64,000 bases of DNA from Sphingomonas sp. Leaf34 (GCF_001421805.1 NZ_LMLC01000003.1:310236-374235), one strand, 5' to 3'. Positions 15,866 to 25,199 are shown, counted from the stretch's first letter. Made by a program: numbers and translations. Notes: generated by a model not told the origin, from the letters alone.

Positions 15866-15897
15866 GCCTCTCCCGGGGATAACCGGGGGAGGCTTTT
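15866..15897 (+). terminator. Strong intrinsic terminator
   Basis: GCCTCTCCCGG - GGATAA - CCGGGGGAGGC followed by TTTTT is a textbook rho-independent terminator. It would end transcripts from the deoxyhypusine-synthase-like gene. Its 3' arm (GGGGGAGG) is also the only ribosome-binding sequence ahead of the MAPEG gene starting at 15900. Confidence 0.85.
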
Positions 15898-15899
15898 TC

Positions 15900-16325
15900 A
15901 TGCACAGCGACATCCTGCGACCGATGGTGGCGCTGATCGCGTGGACGCTCGTCATGCTGGGCTGGACGCTCGCCACGCGGCTGCCGGCGATGAAGGCGGC
16001 GGGCGTCGACCTGCGCACGCTCGTCGGCACCAAGGGGTCCGACGCCGACCGGTCGCTGCCCCCGCAGGCGCAGTGGAAGGTCCACAACTATAATCATCTG
16101 ATGGAACAGCCGACGCTGTTCTACGCGGTCTGCACCGTGCTGGCGCTGAGTGGCTCGGGCGACGGGCCCAACGCCTGGATTGCCTGGGCGTATGTCGGGT
16201 TGCGGATCGTGCACAGCCTGATCCAGGCGACCAGCAACCGCGTCCGCGACCGTTTTGTTGTGTTCGTGCTGTCGAGCCTGACACTGGTGGCGCTTACGCT
16301 GCACGCGGCATTGGCAGTGTTTTGA
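15900..16325 (+). CDS. MAPEG-family membrane protein
   Basis: A 141-aa integral membrane protein of the MAPEG group (membrane-associated proteins in eicosanoid and glutathione metabolism). Four hydrophobic segments are visible (about residues 8-27, 66-82, 87-103 and 119-139). The family-typical signature is HNYNHLMEQPTLFYAV (about 62-77), with the NHLMEQP loop, followed by RIVHSLIQATSNRVRDRF. Bacterial members are mostly uncharacterised; some bind glutathione. The ATG at 15900 directly follows the hairpin and T-run of the preceding terminator, an unusual arrangement. Confidence 0.87.
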   Translation: MHSDILRPMVALIAWTLVMLGWTLATRLPAMKAAGVDLRTLVGTKGSDADRSLPPQAQWKVHNYNHLMEQPTLFYAVCTVLALSGSGDGPNAWIAWAYVGLRIVHSLIQATSNRVRDRFVVFVLSSLTLVALTLHAALAVF

Positions 16326-16410
16326 GGATCTTGGGACCGCTGCCGGGGAAAACCGCCGATCGCGCAGCACTCCCCTCCCCCAACGGGGTTGGATCGGCTA
16401 GCAGTCCGGC

Positions 16411-17415
16411 ATGACCTTCGACCGCCGCTCGCTTCTCACCATTCCCCTTGTTGCCGGAGTCGCACCCGCCGCGTTCGCGCGGACCGGGGCGCAGCTTGGC
16501 GGGGGTCAGCCGCGCGAGACGGACCTGCCGGTCTGGCCGCCCGCCGAGCGGTTCGCGCTCTGGCCGGGCATGCCGCAGGGTGCCCCGAACCCGCTGCCGA
16601 TTTCGCATCCCACGATGCCGCGCTACCCGGATGGCTATCGCGATTTCCAGATGCGCGGCGTGGTCCGTCCCGAGGTCGGCGTGTTCCGGGCGCCGCGGCC
16701 CGATGGTCGCGCCGTGCTGATCGTCCCCGGCGGCGGCTATGCGATCACCTCGCTCCGCAACGAGGGTATCGACGTCGCGCGTGCGCTCAACGCGTTCGGG
16801 ATCACCGCGTTCGTGCTCAGCTATCGCCTGCCGGGCGAAGGCTGGGCGGACCGGGCCGACGTGCCGCTCGCCGACGCACAGCGGGCGATGCGGCTGATCC
16901 GTGCCAATGCGCGTACCTATGGCATCCGCGCGGACAAACTCGGGGTGCTCGGCTTCTCCGCCGGCGGTCATCTCGCCGGATCGCTGACCGTGCTGCCCGA
17001 CTTCAACGTCTATCGGCCGGTCGATGCCGCCGACCGGCATTCTGCACGCCCTGCATGGGCCGGGCTCATGTATGCCGTCTCGAACATGGATCCCGGGCGC
17101 AGCCATGGCGGATCGCGCGCCAACCTGCTCGGCCCCGATCCGCTGCCCACGGTCCAGGCGCGCTATGCGATCGACCGCCAGCTCCGGCCCGGTGCGCCGC
17201 CGCTGTTCCTCGTCCATGCCGAGGACGACACTACCGTGCCGGTCGCCAATAGCGTCGACACGCTCGCCGCCGCGCACCGTGCCGGTATCCCCGCGGAAGC
17301 GCACTTCCTCCAGCGCGGCGGCCACGGCTTTGGGACGCGCCTGTCGCCGCGCTCGCCGGGATCGTTGTGGCCGCAGTTGTTCGATCGCTGGATGGGCGAC
17401 CTCGTTACTACGTAA
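16411..17415 (+). CDS. Exported alpha/beta hydrolase / acetyl esterase-like
   Basis: Exported esterase-like enzyme of 334 aa. The N-terminus FDRRSLLTIPLVAGVAPAAFA has a twin-arginine and hydrophobic stretch consistent with Tat export. The oxyanion motif is PGGGYAI (about residues 106-112), equivalent to HGG, and the nucleophile elbow is GFSAGGH (Ser near 186). The acid lies in HAEDDTTVP and the catalytic His in RGGHGFG. This layout matches acetyl-xylan-esterase/BD-FAE-like hydrolases acting on acylated carbohydrates. The substrate is not evident from context. Confidence 0.85.
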   Translation: MTFDRRSLLTIPLVAGVAPAAFARTGAQLGGGQPRETDLPVWPPAERFALWPGMPQGAPNPLPISHPTMPRYPDGYRDFQMRGVVRPEVGVFRAPRPDGRAVLIVPGGGYAITSLRNEGIDVARALNAFGITAFVLSYRLPGEGWADRADVPLADAQRAMRLIRANARTYGIRADKLGVLGFSAGGHLAGSLTVLPDFNVYRPVDAADRHSARPAWAGLMYAVSNMDPGRSHGGSRANLLGPDPLPTVQARYAIDRQLRPGAPPLFLVHAEDDTTVPVANSVDTLAAAHRAGIPAEAHFLQRGGHGFGTRLSPRSPGSLWPQLFDRWMGDLVTT

Positions 17416-17483
17416 CGATACGAGTCAGGCTTACGGACCTAATTACGGCCGCGGAACGTTCAACCCGCAATTAGGAGAGCGTG

Positions 17484-17675
17484 ATGTCCCGTCCGCATGC
17501 CGAGCCCCGCACCGTCTTCCACGAAAACGGCGAGGTGATCATCGACGGGCCCGATGGCACGATCATCGCGATGACCCCTGAAGCGGCGTTGCGTACCGCG
17601 GGGCGGCTCGACGAAGCCGCACTCGACGAACTGATCGCCCGTGCGCAGATCGGGGACGGCGGCAAGCTGGACTGA
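17484..17675 (+). CDS. Small acidic hypothetical protein
   Basis: A 63-aa protein of unknown family. It reads as a short soluble protein: MSRPHAEPRTVFHENGEVII, then DGPDGTIIAMTPEAALRTAG and a helical C-terminus with LDEAALDELIARAQI. The ATG at 17484 is used because AGGAG lies a suitable distance upstream; a GTG precedes it directly at 17481. It is convergent with the amidotransferase gene, with only four bases between stops. Confidence 0.65.
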   Translation: MSRPHAEPRTVFHENGEVIIDGPDGTIIAMTPEAALRTAGRLDEAALDELIARAQIGDGGKLD

Positions 17676-17679
17676 ACGC

Positions 17680-19566
17680 CTAGCCGAACATCCGCTTCAT
17701 CGAACGGTCCAGCATCACGAATTGCCAGAGCGTACGGCCGTGCTCGGCGCGACCCATTCGGTGCTCGTCGGCGATACGCGCGAGAGTCGCCATGTCGAAC
17801 CATCCCGTCTCGCCGAGGGTGCGCGATTTCGCCAGTGCGCGCGCCTCTCCTGCCAGATGGTCGCGGAACCACGCGCCGATTGGAGTCACGAAGCCCATCT
17901 TTTGCCGATAGAGGATCTCGCGCGGCAGATAGGGTTCCAGCGCCCGCTTCATCAGCCATTTGCCCTCGCCGTGGCGCAGCCGCATCGTCGCCGGCAGCGT
18001 GGCACAGAATTCGACGAGGCGGTGGTCCAGCAGAGGCTCGCGCGCCTCGAGCCCGACGGCCATGCTGGTGCGATCGACCTTGGTGAGGATATCGCCCGGC
18101 AGCCAATGCTTGATGTCGGCATATTGCGCGCGGTCGATCGCGTCGCGGGCGGGGGCATCGGCCATCGTCGCGACGTAGCGATCCTCGGCGCGATACCCTT
18201 GCAGGACGGTGCGCGCGCTCGGGCTGAAAAGTTGGGCGCGCAGTTCGGGCGTGGTGACGCCGACCGCGCGTGCATATGCTTCGCCGCCGCCCCTCGCGAG
18301 CGCGAGCAGCGTCGATTTCGCACGCAGCGGGCGTGGTGCCCAATCGGCCTTCGGGTACCAGCGGCCCAGGGTGCCGAACACGTCCTGCCGCAGAGCCTCG
18401 GGCAGCAATCCGCGAACGCGCTCTTCCGCAGCCTGGAACTTGTAGCGACGATAGCCGGCGAGCGCTTCGTCCGCGCCGTCGCCCGACAAGGCGACCGTAA
18501 CGCTTTCGCGGGCCAGTGCGCAGACCTGATACGTCGCGAGCGCCGAGGCATCGGCGAACGGTTCGTCGAAACTGGCGACCAGCGTGTCGATCAGGCCGAA
18601 ATCGCCCGACTGGACAACGCGTTCGCGGTGATCGGTCGCGAACCGCCGCGCGACGGTGGCGGCATAGCCGCGCTCGTCGTGCCCCGCCTCATCAAACCCG
18701 ATCGTGCAGGTACGGACGGCCCGGGGGCTCGCCTCCGCCATCAGCGCGACGACCGCCGAGCTGTCGACGCCACCCGACAGAAAGGCACCCAGCGGCACAT
18801 CCGCAATCATGCGCGAGCGTATGGCGGCGCGCATTCGGTCGACCAGTTCCTCGCCCAACGCCTTGGCCGACCCGGTCGCCCGGCTGGAGAAATCAAGGTC
18901 CCACCATTGGCGTGGCTGCGGGACGGGGCGGCCGCGCTCGATCAGGAGGAAATGGCCGGCGGCGAGCTTCTTCACGCCCGCGACAAGACACGCGTCGTCA
19001 GGAACATAGCCAAAGGCCAGATAATCCTCGACGGCGCGCAGGTCGGGCACGCGGCGGAGTTGAGGGTGCGCGAGCAGCCCCTTGAGCTCGGATGCGAAGG
19101 CAAGCGACCCGTCCGCCAGTTCGACATAATGGAGTGGCTTCACGCCCATCCGATCGCGCGCGAGAAACAGCGTGTGCGCCGCCGAGTCGTGGATCGCGAA
19201 AGCGAACATGCCGTTCAGCCGGTCGAGCATCGACGCCCCCCAGGCGCGCCAGGCGTGGAGCAGGACTTCGGTATCGCCCTCGGTCCGGAAGCGTGCGCCC
19301 TTCGCGGTCAATTCGGTGCGCAGCTCGGCAAAATTATAGACTTCGCCATTATAGGTGATCGTCAGATCGCCGTCGGACATCGGCTGCGGCGAGCCTTCGA
19401 GGTCGATGATCGACAGCCGGCGATGGCCCAGCCCGACGCCGGGTGCGGTCCAGATGCCGTCACCGTCGGGACCGCGATGCGCCTGTGCGGCGATCATCGC
19501 GAGGACGCGGTTGGGCTCGACCGGCTTGGGCGTGCCCGGATGGAAAATCCCGGCGATGCCGCACAT
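17680..19566 (-). CDS. XrtA-associated amidotransferase, asparagine synthase-like
   Basis: Class II glutamine amidotransferase fused to an asparagine synthetase domain, 628 aa. The N-terminal nucleophile is Cys2 (MCGIAGIF), with AHRGPDGDG and TYNGEVYN for glutamine binding; the synthetase part has the ATP pyrophosphatase loop LSGGVDSS (about residue 260). It matches the amidotransferase conserved in exosortase A loci (TIGR03108), thought to modify a sugar or acyl precursor of the polymer, not to make asparagine. It is the last gene of the minus-strand locus; its ATG immediately follows the xrtA stop. Confidence 0.92.
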   Translation of the reverse strand: MCGIAGIFHPGTPKPVEPNRVLAMIAAQAHRGPDGDGIWTAPGVGLGHRRLSIIDLEGSPQPMSDGDLTITYNGEVYNFAELRTELTAKGARFRTEGDTEVLLHAWRAWGASMLDRLNGMFAFAIHDSAAHTLFLARDRMGVKPLHYVELADGSLAFASELKGLLAHPQLRRVPDLRAVEDYLAFGYVPDDACLVAGVKKLAAGHFLLIERGRPVPQPRQWWDLDFSSRATGSAKALGEELVDRMRAAIRSRMIADVPLGAFLSGGVDSSAVVALMAEASPRAVRTCTIGFDEAGHDERGYAATVARRFATDHRERVVQSGDFGLIDTLVASFDEPFADASALATYQVCALARESVTVALSGDGADEALAGYRRYKFQAAEERVRGLLPEALRQDVFGTLGRWYPKADWAPRPLRAKSTLLALARGGGEAYARAVGVTTPELRAQLFSPSARTVLQGYRAEDRYVATMADAPARDAIDRAQYADIKHWLPGDILTKVDRTSMAVGLEAREPLLDHRLVEFCATLPATMRLRHGEGKWLMKRALEPYLPREILYRQKMGFVTPIGAWFRDHLAGEARALAKSRTLGETGWFDMATLARIADEHRMGRAEHGRTLWQFVMLDRSMKRMFG

Positions 19567-21042
19567 CTAGCGCATTCCCGCGGCATGATCGGCGACGGTG
19601 TCGAGCGGGCCGAGCGCGCCGAGAAAGCGCCCGATCGGCTGCGGATCCGCGCCCTCCGTCGACAGATGGATCGCCACCGCGCGCTGCGGGCCGCCGAGCA
19701 GCCGCGTCTTCATCGTCTCGATCTTCACCAGCGTCTCGTCACTCGTCGTTACGTCGCCCACCCGGTACCACGTCGCGACGATCCGCTCCACGGGGCCGGG
19801 CGCGGTGATCCGCATCGTCGTTCCGTCGGCGATCGCGGGAAGATCGGCGACGCGGACCCAGCGGTCCTCTTGCCGGAGCACGCCCGTACCGAACGCGATC
19901 AGCTCCTTGCCTTCATGCTGGCTGGCGAAGACCGCGATGCTCATGTCGACGGTCGCGCCCGATGCATCGGCATAGCGACCGAACAGATAGTGATCGGCAC
20001 CGGGGTAATAGGGAGTCCAGGGCGCCCGCGTGCTGACGGGGACGCGGTGCCAGCCGGGTATGTCGGGCAGCGTGATATGCGGAGGCAGCACTTGCGCGCG
20101 GCCCGATACGACCGCGCTCCAAGCGGGAAACAGTGCGACCGTCGCGAGCACCAGCGCGGTGGCAATACCGAGATCGGTGCGATGGCGCGGCGGCGTCTGG
20201 AGCTTGCCCGGATCGAAGGCGGGATCGTCGGGGCTGCGGTCAAACCAGCGCCAGCCGATCGCAAGTACGCCAGCCATCACCAGCCCGAAAAAGACCCAGC
20301 CATAGATGATGTGGTCAAGGCCGGTGGCCGCCTCGACCGAGGTCAGGTCCGCTGCCCAGATCGTGCCGAACGCGCGAAACCCGTTGGCGATGACCGGCAC
20401 GACCACCGACACGGCGAGAAAGATCGCGCGGCGTCGGATCGAGACGAAGCACAGATTGGCAACGAGCACGCCGAACGCGACCATCGCGATGACGAACTTG
20501 GCGCCCGAGCAGGCTTCGGCGACCTCGAAATAATAGCGACCGGCGTGAATCAGCACGCCGTCGACCACCGCGGGCACGCCGACGAGGTGGAGCAACGGCA
20601 TGACGATCGCGACCGTCACCGCCTGCAACGGCGGCTCCAGTCCTTCGCCGAACGGAACGAGAAACACGGCGTAGCAGAGCGGGAACAGGAGGCCACGCGT
20701 GACGCTGGGGCCGAAGATCGTCACGACCGTGCCCTGCAGCATCATCACGAGGCCCAACTGCCGCGCGAAACCGACCGAGGCGGCGTCACCCATCAGCCAG
20801 CCAAAGCCTCCGATCGCGACCAGGGCTAGCCCGGGCCACCATCCCGTCGGCGTGAGTTGGGCGAGCTCGGCCCGGCGCTGCCAGACGAGCCAAGCGATGA
20901 CCGGGCCGATAAAGAGGCAATGGCCGAACGTCGTGCTGGTCCACCAGATGCGTGCGAGATCGGCCACGTCGCCGCGGAACGTAAGCAAGATCAGCGCCGC
21001 CGACAGCACGAACGCGAGGCCGTGGCGGCGCCAAGCGGTCAC
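19567..21042 (-). CDS. xrtA: Exosortase A fused to EpsI domain
   Basis: Multi-pass inner-membrane transpeptidase-like enzyme that recognises PEP-CTERM tails and processes surface proteins together with polysaccharide. The 491-aa protein has Cys178 in EACSGAKF, Arg223 in ANGFRAFGTIW and His244 in GLDHIIYGW, the exosortase catalytic triad. After about residue 290 comes an EpsI-type domain (second membrane segment, then a periplasmic part with PDIPGWHRV and ATWYRVG). The GTG start at 21042 overlaps the glycosyltransferase stop as GTGA. No PEP-CTERM target is found in the window. Confidence 0.95.
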   Translation of the reverse strand: MTAWRRHGLAFVLSAALILLTFRGDVADLARIWWTSTTFGHCLFIGPVIAWLVWQRRAELAQLTPTGWWPGLALVAIGGFGWLMGDAASVGFARQLGLVMMLQGTVVTIFGPSVTRGLLFPLCYAVFLVPFGEGLEPPLQAVTVAIVMPLLHLVGVPAVVDGVLIHAGRYYFEVAEACSGAKFVIAMVAFGVLVANLCFVSIRRRAIFLAVSVVVPVIANGFRAFGTIWAADLTSVEAATGLDHIIYGWVFFGLVMAGVLAIGWRWFDRSPDDPAFDPGKLQTPPRHRTDLGIATALVLATVALFPAWSAVVSGRAQVLPPHITLPDIPGWHRVPVSTRAPWTPYYPGADHYLFGRYADASGATVDMSIAVFASQHEGKELIAFGTGVLRQEDRWVRVADLPAIADGTTMRITAPGPVERIVATWYRVGDVTTSDETLVKIETMKTRLLGGPQRAVAIHLSTEGADPQPIGRFLGALGPLDTVADHAAGMR

Positions 21043-22235
21043 GGCGCGAGTCCGAGCAGCGCGTCGAGCGGAGCTAGCCGGGCATCCCAGCCATAACGAC
21101 GAATGACGTGCGCGCGGGCGGCGTGGCCGATCAGCGCGGCGGCGTCGGGCGATTCGATCAGCGTGGCAATCCGGTCGGCAAAATCCTGTGCGGTATCGGC
21201 GACGCGGATCGTGTCGCCGTGATCGATCCCCTCGGCAGCAGCGACAGAGGCGACGACCGGCCGCGCCATCGCCATCGCTTCGAGCACCTTGTTCTGGATG
21301 CCGCGCGCGAGCTTTAGCGGTGCGACGCAGACCGCGGCAGATGCGAGCCAGCCCCGCACGTCGTCGACCGCGCCGGTAACGGTGACGTCGTCCCCCGCAA
21401 GCGCCAGAACCGCGGCGGTCGGTGCACGGCCGACGATCGCGAAATGCGCGGGGTGGCGTTGGTGGAGCAACGGCAGGATGCGGCGCACGAACCACGTCAC
21501 CGCGTCGATGTTGGGCCGATAGTCCATCTGGCCGGTGAAGACGATCAGCGGGACATCGTCGCGCTCCCCCCCGGCGTTGGGGAACATGGTATCGCGGGGG
21601 GCGTACTGTAGCGCTGGGTCGAACCTGACCGAATCGATACCGTTTTCGAGCGCCAGCACCCGGCCCGCCGCGCCCCCTGCACGGAACAGCGCGGCCTCCA
21701 TCTCGCTGACGAACAGACTCGCCGACGCGTGAGCCGCCACCTTGCGTTCGAACGCGCCGAGCAGCCGGGCTTCGCGGCGCATCATCCAGCGCATCGGGCC
21801 GTGCATATCCTCCGCGAAACCCGCGAACTTGGCGGAGTCGACGTCGACGAAATCCATGACGAACGGCGGCCCGCCGAACGGCAGATACTGCGCCATCTGG
21901 CCCGAGAAACAGTAGATTCCGGAGACTTCGGGCAGCACTTTGTCGACCGCTGCGCGCATTGCCGGACTGGCGAAGGCTGCCAGCGATACCGGTTTCCCGG
22001 TACCGAGCGCCTCGGCCGCGGCGCGCATCTGCGACTTCGTCCGCGGCACGACCGTGCAACTCGCGAGACGCTCGGTGAACACCGCCGGCGGATCGAGATC
22101 CGCCGCATCGTCGGCAAAGGCAATCAGATGCACGGGCGTACGTTGCGCCAGATACTGGAGAATGTGGAAGCTACGAATCTTATCGCCTCGATCGGGCGGA
22201 AAAGGCACCCGGTGCGCGAGAAAGAGCAGGCTCAC
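21039..22235 (-). CDS. Glycosyltransferase of the exosortase A locus
   Basis: Cytoplasmic GT-B fold sugar transferase of 398 aa resembling TIGR03087, the glycosyltransferase linked to PEP-CTERM/EpsH systems. The N-terminal LFLAHRVPFPPDRGDKIRS is typical of this group. Conserved points further on are FVDVDSAKF, ALENGIDSVRFDP, VFTGQMDYRPN and the donor-binding region PLKLARGIQNKVLEAMAMARPVV. The GTG start at 22235 overlaps the FemAB gene stop as GTGA, giving a normal N-terminus; a longer frame to 22298 would overlap that gene heavily. Confidence 0.93.
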   Translation of the reverse strand: MSLLFLAHRVPFPPDRGDKIRSFHILQYLAQRTPVHLIAFADDAADLDPPAVFTERLASCTVVPRTKSQMRAAAEALGTGKPVSLAAFASPAMRAAVDKVLPEVSGIYCFSGQMAQYLPFGGPPFVMDFVDVDSAKFAGFAEDMHGPMRWMMRREARLLGAFERKVAAHASASLFVSEMEAALFRAGGAAGRVLALENGIDSVRFDPALQYAPRDTMFPNAGGERDDVPLIVFTGQMDYRPNIDAVTWFVRRILPLLHQRHPAHFAIVGRAPTAAVLALAGDDVTVTGAVDDVRGWLASAAVCVAPLKLARGIQNKVLEAMAMARPVVASVAAAEGIDHGDTIRVADTAQDFADRIATLIESPDAAALIGHAARAHVIRRYGWDARLAPLDALLGLAP

Positions 22236-23272
22236 CCCAAGCCTCGGGAGATCCAGGGTCCCGCCGCGGTTGCCGCCCAGAGCGGGAGCCGCTTCCACGT
22301 CCGGACCATCAGCGCATATTTGGGGTTGAGCGGGTTCACCTCGCGCGCCGGCCCGGCGCTGCGCTTAGCGTAGAGCCGTGGTTCGGGGACGAAGCCCCAG
22401 TTCTTCTTGAACGCCGCCGCACCCGTCCCCGTCTTCGATCGACCGAAGTCGAACCGCGTACATCCCTTTGCGCGCGCATGTGCCATCAGCGCGAAATACA
22501 TCCGGTCATTGGCGCGCAGCCCGCGCGCGGCGCCGGTGCCGCCGCCCCAATAGGGATAGACGGTCCCGTTGAAATACAGGCTGAGGACGCTCGCGACGGC
22601 CCTACCCTCATGCCGGACGGTGAGAAGATCGGCATCCATCACGCTCGCAACGCTGCGAAACAGCTTGGACGGAAACACCGGCGTACCGAGGTTCCGGACC
22701 GACTCCGCATAGACCCGGTAATGTTCGGCGAGCAGCTTGCGGTCGTTGCCGGTGACGATCTCCAGGTCGAAGCCAAGCGCCCGCCGAACTTCGGCGCGCT
22801 GCTTGCGGGGGATCGCCAACAGCTCAGCATCATCGTCGACCGCCAGATCGCGGGCGAAACCCAGATAGCTGGTGTCGTCGCGAGCCCACCCATCGGGTGC
22901 CGGGCCGCCACGCAGTTCGACCGAGGGGCACCCGGTCAGCTGCGCAAGGTTCCACGCCGCCGCCGCGAGCGGTTCGATCGCCGTGCCCAAAATGCCGCCA
23001 TCGACGCCGAATCCGGTCGATACCAGCGCACGCCCGAACAGCGGCGAGCGCATTTCGGTCAGCGGCAGCACGCCGACGATGGCACCACGGGCATCTTCGG
23101 ACAGCAGATAGCGCGCGCGCTGGCCGCAGCCCTCCTGCACGGCACGGCTCCACGCAGGAAGATGAAACGGGGTGGCACCCTCCGTCGTTTCGACGAACGC
23201 GGCGATACGCGCGCATTCGGCCGGATCGCGAAGATCTACCTCGCGCACGCCGGCGGGCATGGGCGCAGTCAC
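22232..23272 (-). CDS. FemAB-like protein of the exosortase A locus
   Basis: GNAT-fold protein of the FemAB family, 346 aa, matching the XrtA/PEP-CTERM-associated FemAB group (TIGR03019). The core includes TPFHLPAWSRAVQEGCG, IPRKQRAEVRRAL and PYWGGGTGAARGLRANDRMYFALM, then RFDFGRSKTGTGAAAFKKNWGF. FemAB enzymes transfer amino acids; here the acceptor is unknown and may be the polysaccharide or a surface protein. The GTG start at 23272 overlaps the deacetylase stop as GTGA. Confidence 0.92.
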   Translation of the reverse strand: MTAPMPAGVREVDLRDPAECARIAAFVETTEGATPFHLPAWSRAVQEGCGQRARYLLSEDARGAIVGVLPLTEMRSPLFGRALVSTGFGVDGGILGTAIEPLAAAAWNLAQLTGCPSVELRGGPAPDGWARDDTSYLGFARDLAVDDDAELLAIPRKQRAEVRRALGFDLEIVTGNDRKLLAEHYRVYAESVRNLGTPVFPSKLFRSVASVMDADLLTVRHEGRAVASVLSLYFNGTVYPYWGGGTGAARGLRANDRMYFALMAHARAKGCTRFDFGRSKTGTGAAAFKKNWGFVPEPRLYAKRSAGPAREVNPLNPKYALMVRTWKRLPLWAATAAGPWISRGLG

Positions 23273-24114
23273 GCCAGCCGGGCCGCTTCGCGCGCCACGA
23301 CGGCGTCGACACGGCCCCAGTCATGACGGGCGAGCAAGCCACGCAGCTTGCCGGCCATCGCGCCGAGGCGGGCGTAATGGCGGATCTTCGACCGCAGCGG
23401 CGCCTGGTCGACACGGGGTTGCGCTGCGTCGATCTCCCAAGGGTGGAAATAGAACATCGCCGGGCGATCGTCACGATTGACCTGACGCACCGCTAAATCG
23501 GTGATCGCCGCGGGAAGCAGGCGAAAGAAGCCGCCGCCGGTGGCAAGCTTGCGCGCGCCGAACTTGGCGACCGTCACGGGAACTTCGATCAACGCGCTGT
23601 CGGCGAGCGGCCTGAAGCCGTAGCGCGGGGCGTCGAGCCAGCCGTAATGATCGTGCTTCACCGGCGCGACGCTGGAGGAATAGGTGTATCCCGCCTCCGC
23701 CAATTCGATGTGCGCCCACGGCGTGCGCTGGTCGATCGAGAAGCTCGGCGCGCGGTAGCCAGTGACCTGCGTTCCGGCGGCATCCTCGATCGCGGTGCGC
23801 GCCCGTGCGAGGTCGGCGCGGAAAACGTCCGGCGTCATCGTGAAGACGCGTTGATGATCCCAGCCGTGGCTGGCGATCTCATGGCCTGCGTCGACAACGC
23901 GGCGGATCAGCGCGGGATACCGGTGCGCGACCCAGCCAAGCGTGAAGAACGTTGCCTTCGTCTCACTTTCGGCGAACAGCGCGAGGACGGCATCGGTATT
24001 CGTCTCGACCCGCGGCATCAGCGAGTCCCAGTCGGCCTTGTCGATCACCGTCTCGAATGCACCGACCTGAAACCAATCCTCGACGTCCACGGACATGCCA
24101 TTGAGAACGGCCAT
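23269..24114 (-). CDS. XrtA-associated polysaccharide deacetylase
   Basis: NodB-homology deacetylase of 281 aa resembling TIGR03006. It begins with MSVDVEDWFQVGAF, where Asp-Val-Glu-Asp supplies the metal and base residues; the HxxxH equivalent is HEIASHGWDHQ, then GYRAPSFSI and FYFHPWEID complete the site. It is expected to remove acetyl groups from the exported polymer or its precursor. I used the ATG at 24114, which starts one base after the upstream stop; ATGs at 24126 and 24129 are also possible and no ribosome site decides between them. Confidence 0.92.
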   Translation of the reverse strand: MAVLNGMSVDVEDWFQVGAFETVIDKADWDSLMPRVETNTDAVLALFAESETKATFFTLGWVAHRYPALIRRVVDAGHEIASHGWDHQRVFTMTPDVFRADLARARTAIEDAAGTQVTGYRAPSFSIDQRTPWAHIELAEAGYTYSSSVAPVKHDHYGWLDAPRYGFRPLADSALIEVPVTVAKFGARKLATGGGFFRLLPAAITDLAVRQVNRDDRPAMFYFHPWEIDAAQPRVDQAPLRSKIRHYARLGAMAGKLRGLLARHDWGRVDAVVAREAARLA

Positions 24115-24115
24115 G

Positions 24116-25186
24116 TCAGGCAGCATCATGCCAAGCCGCCACGCCCCGGATCGGCGCGTAGTCGGGCTTGTCGGTATCGCTTTCGACCCAGTCGACCAGC
24201 AGCGTCAGGACGCGCCGCAAGGCCTTGTCCTGCAACTCGACCCGCGCCTCGAGCGCCGCAATGCGGTCTTCGATCACCGGATCGGTGGACGGCGCCGCCG
24301 CAACCGGCGCCGCGTGCACGACCGGATCGGCCGGCGCCGCGGCCCCCTTCCCCGTATCCGTCGCAAGCGTCGGCAGATCGCCTTCGAGATCGCGCTGCAC
24401 CGAGCGCACCACCGCCGCGTCGATGACCGTCAGATCCTCGATCGCGGCATGGAGCATCACGCGACCTGCCAGCAGATTGAGGCGGCGCGGCACGCCCGCC
24501 GATCCCGCGTAAAATGCGGCGAAGGCATCGTCGGCAAAGTCGGGATTGCCGTTCCAGCCGACGACCGACAGGCGATGCGCGAGATAGTCCGAAACCTCGC
24601 TCGCCTCCATCGGATCGAGATGATGGATCGCGATCACGCGCTGACGGAGCTGTTCGAGCCGCTCCGAACCGTGCAGCCGGTCGCGGAATTCGGGCTGGCC
24701 GAGCAGGACGATCTGCAACAGCGCATGCCCGCCCGCCTGGAAATTCGACAGCATCCGCAGTTCTTCGAGCGCGGAGACTGGCAAGGCCTGCGCCTCGTCG
24801 ACGATCAGCAGCGTGCGCTTGCCGGTGCGCGCGACGGCGTGCAGCCCGCGCTCGATCGCGGTCAGCAGCTCGGCCTTGGTCAACCCCGCGGGATCGACCT
24901 TCAATTCGGTAGCGACGATCCGCAGCAGGTCGTCCGCCTCGATCGCGGTCGACACCAGCTTGATGGCGTTCAGCCGCTGATGATCGATCGTGTCCATCAG
25001 ATGACCGACGAGCGTGGTCTTGCCCGCGCCGATATCGCCGGTGATGACGATAAAGCCCTCGCCCTGCGCCAGGCCATAGCCGAGATACGCCATCGCCTTG
25101 CGGTGGGTGGCGGTCTCGAACCAGAATTTGGGATCGGGGGTAAGCTGGAAGGGCCGACCCGTCAGTCCGTAATGTTCGTCGTACAT
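24116..25186 (-). CDS. XrtA-associated AAA ATPase
   Basis: ATPase of 356 aa resembling TIGR03015, conserved in exosortase loci and related to the general-secretion ExeA/GspA type. N-terminal MYDEHYGLTGRPFQLTPDP is the family hallmark; Walker A is GDIGAGKTT at 50-58 and Walker B LLIVDEAQ follows. After about residue 270 a Pro/Ala linker leads to a predicted coiled-coil segment (RIAALEARVELQDKALRRVL). It probably powers or regulates assembly of export machinery. Start at 25186 has AAGGCGAG upstream. Confidence 0.92.
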   Translation of the reverse strand: MYDEHYGLTGRPFQLTPDPKFWFETATHRKAMAYLGYGLAQGEGFIVITGDIGAGKTTLVGHLMDTIDHQRLNAIKLVSTAIEADDLLRIVATELKVDPAGLTKAELLTAIERGLHAVARTGKRTLLIVDEAQALPVSALEELRMLSNFQAGGHALLQIVLLGQPEFRDRLHGSERLEQLRQRVIAIHHLDPMEASEVSDYLAHRLSVVGWNGNPDFADDAFAAFYAGSAGVPRRLNLLAGRVMLHAAIEDLTVIDAAVVRSVQRDLEGDLPTLATDTGKGAAAPADPVVHAAPVAAAPSTDPVIEDRIAALEARVELQDKALRRVLTLLVDWVESDTDKPDYAPIRGVAAWHDAA

Positions 25187-25199
25187 CTGCTACTCGCCT

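Noticed and set aside
17641..20829. 1062-codon open frame on the plus strand
   Set aside because: It is antisense to the amidotransferase and xrtA genes, Arg/His-rich without any recognisable domain, and is a by-product of GC-rich third positions.
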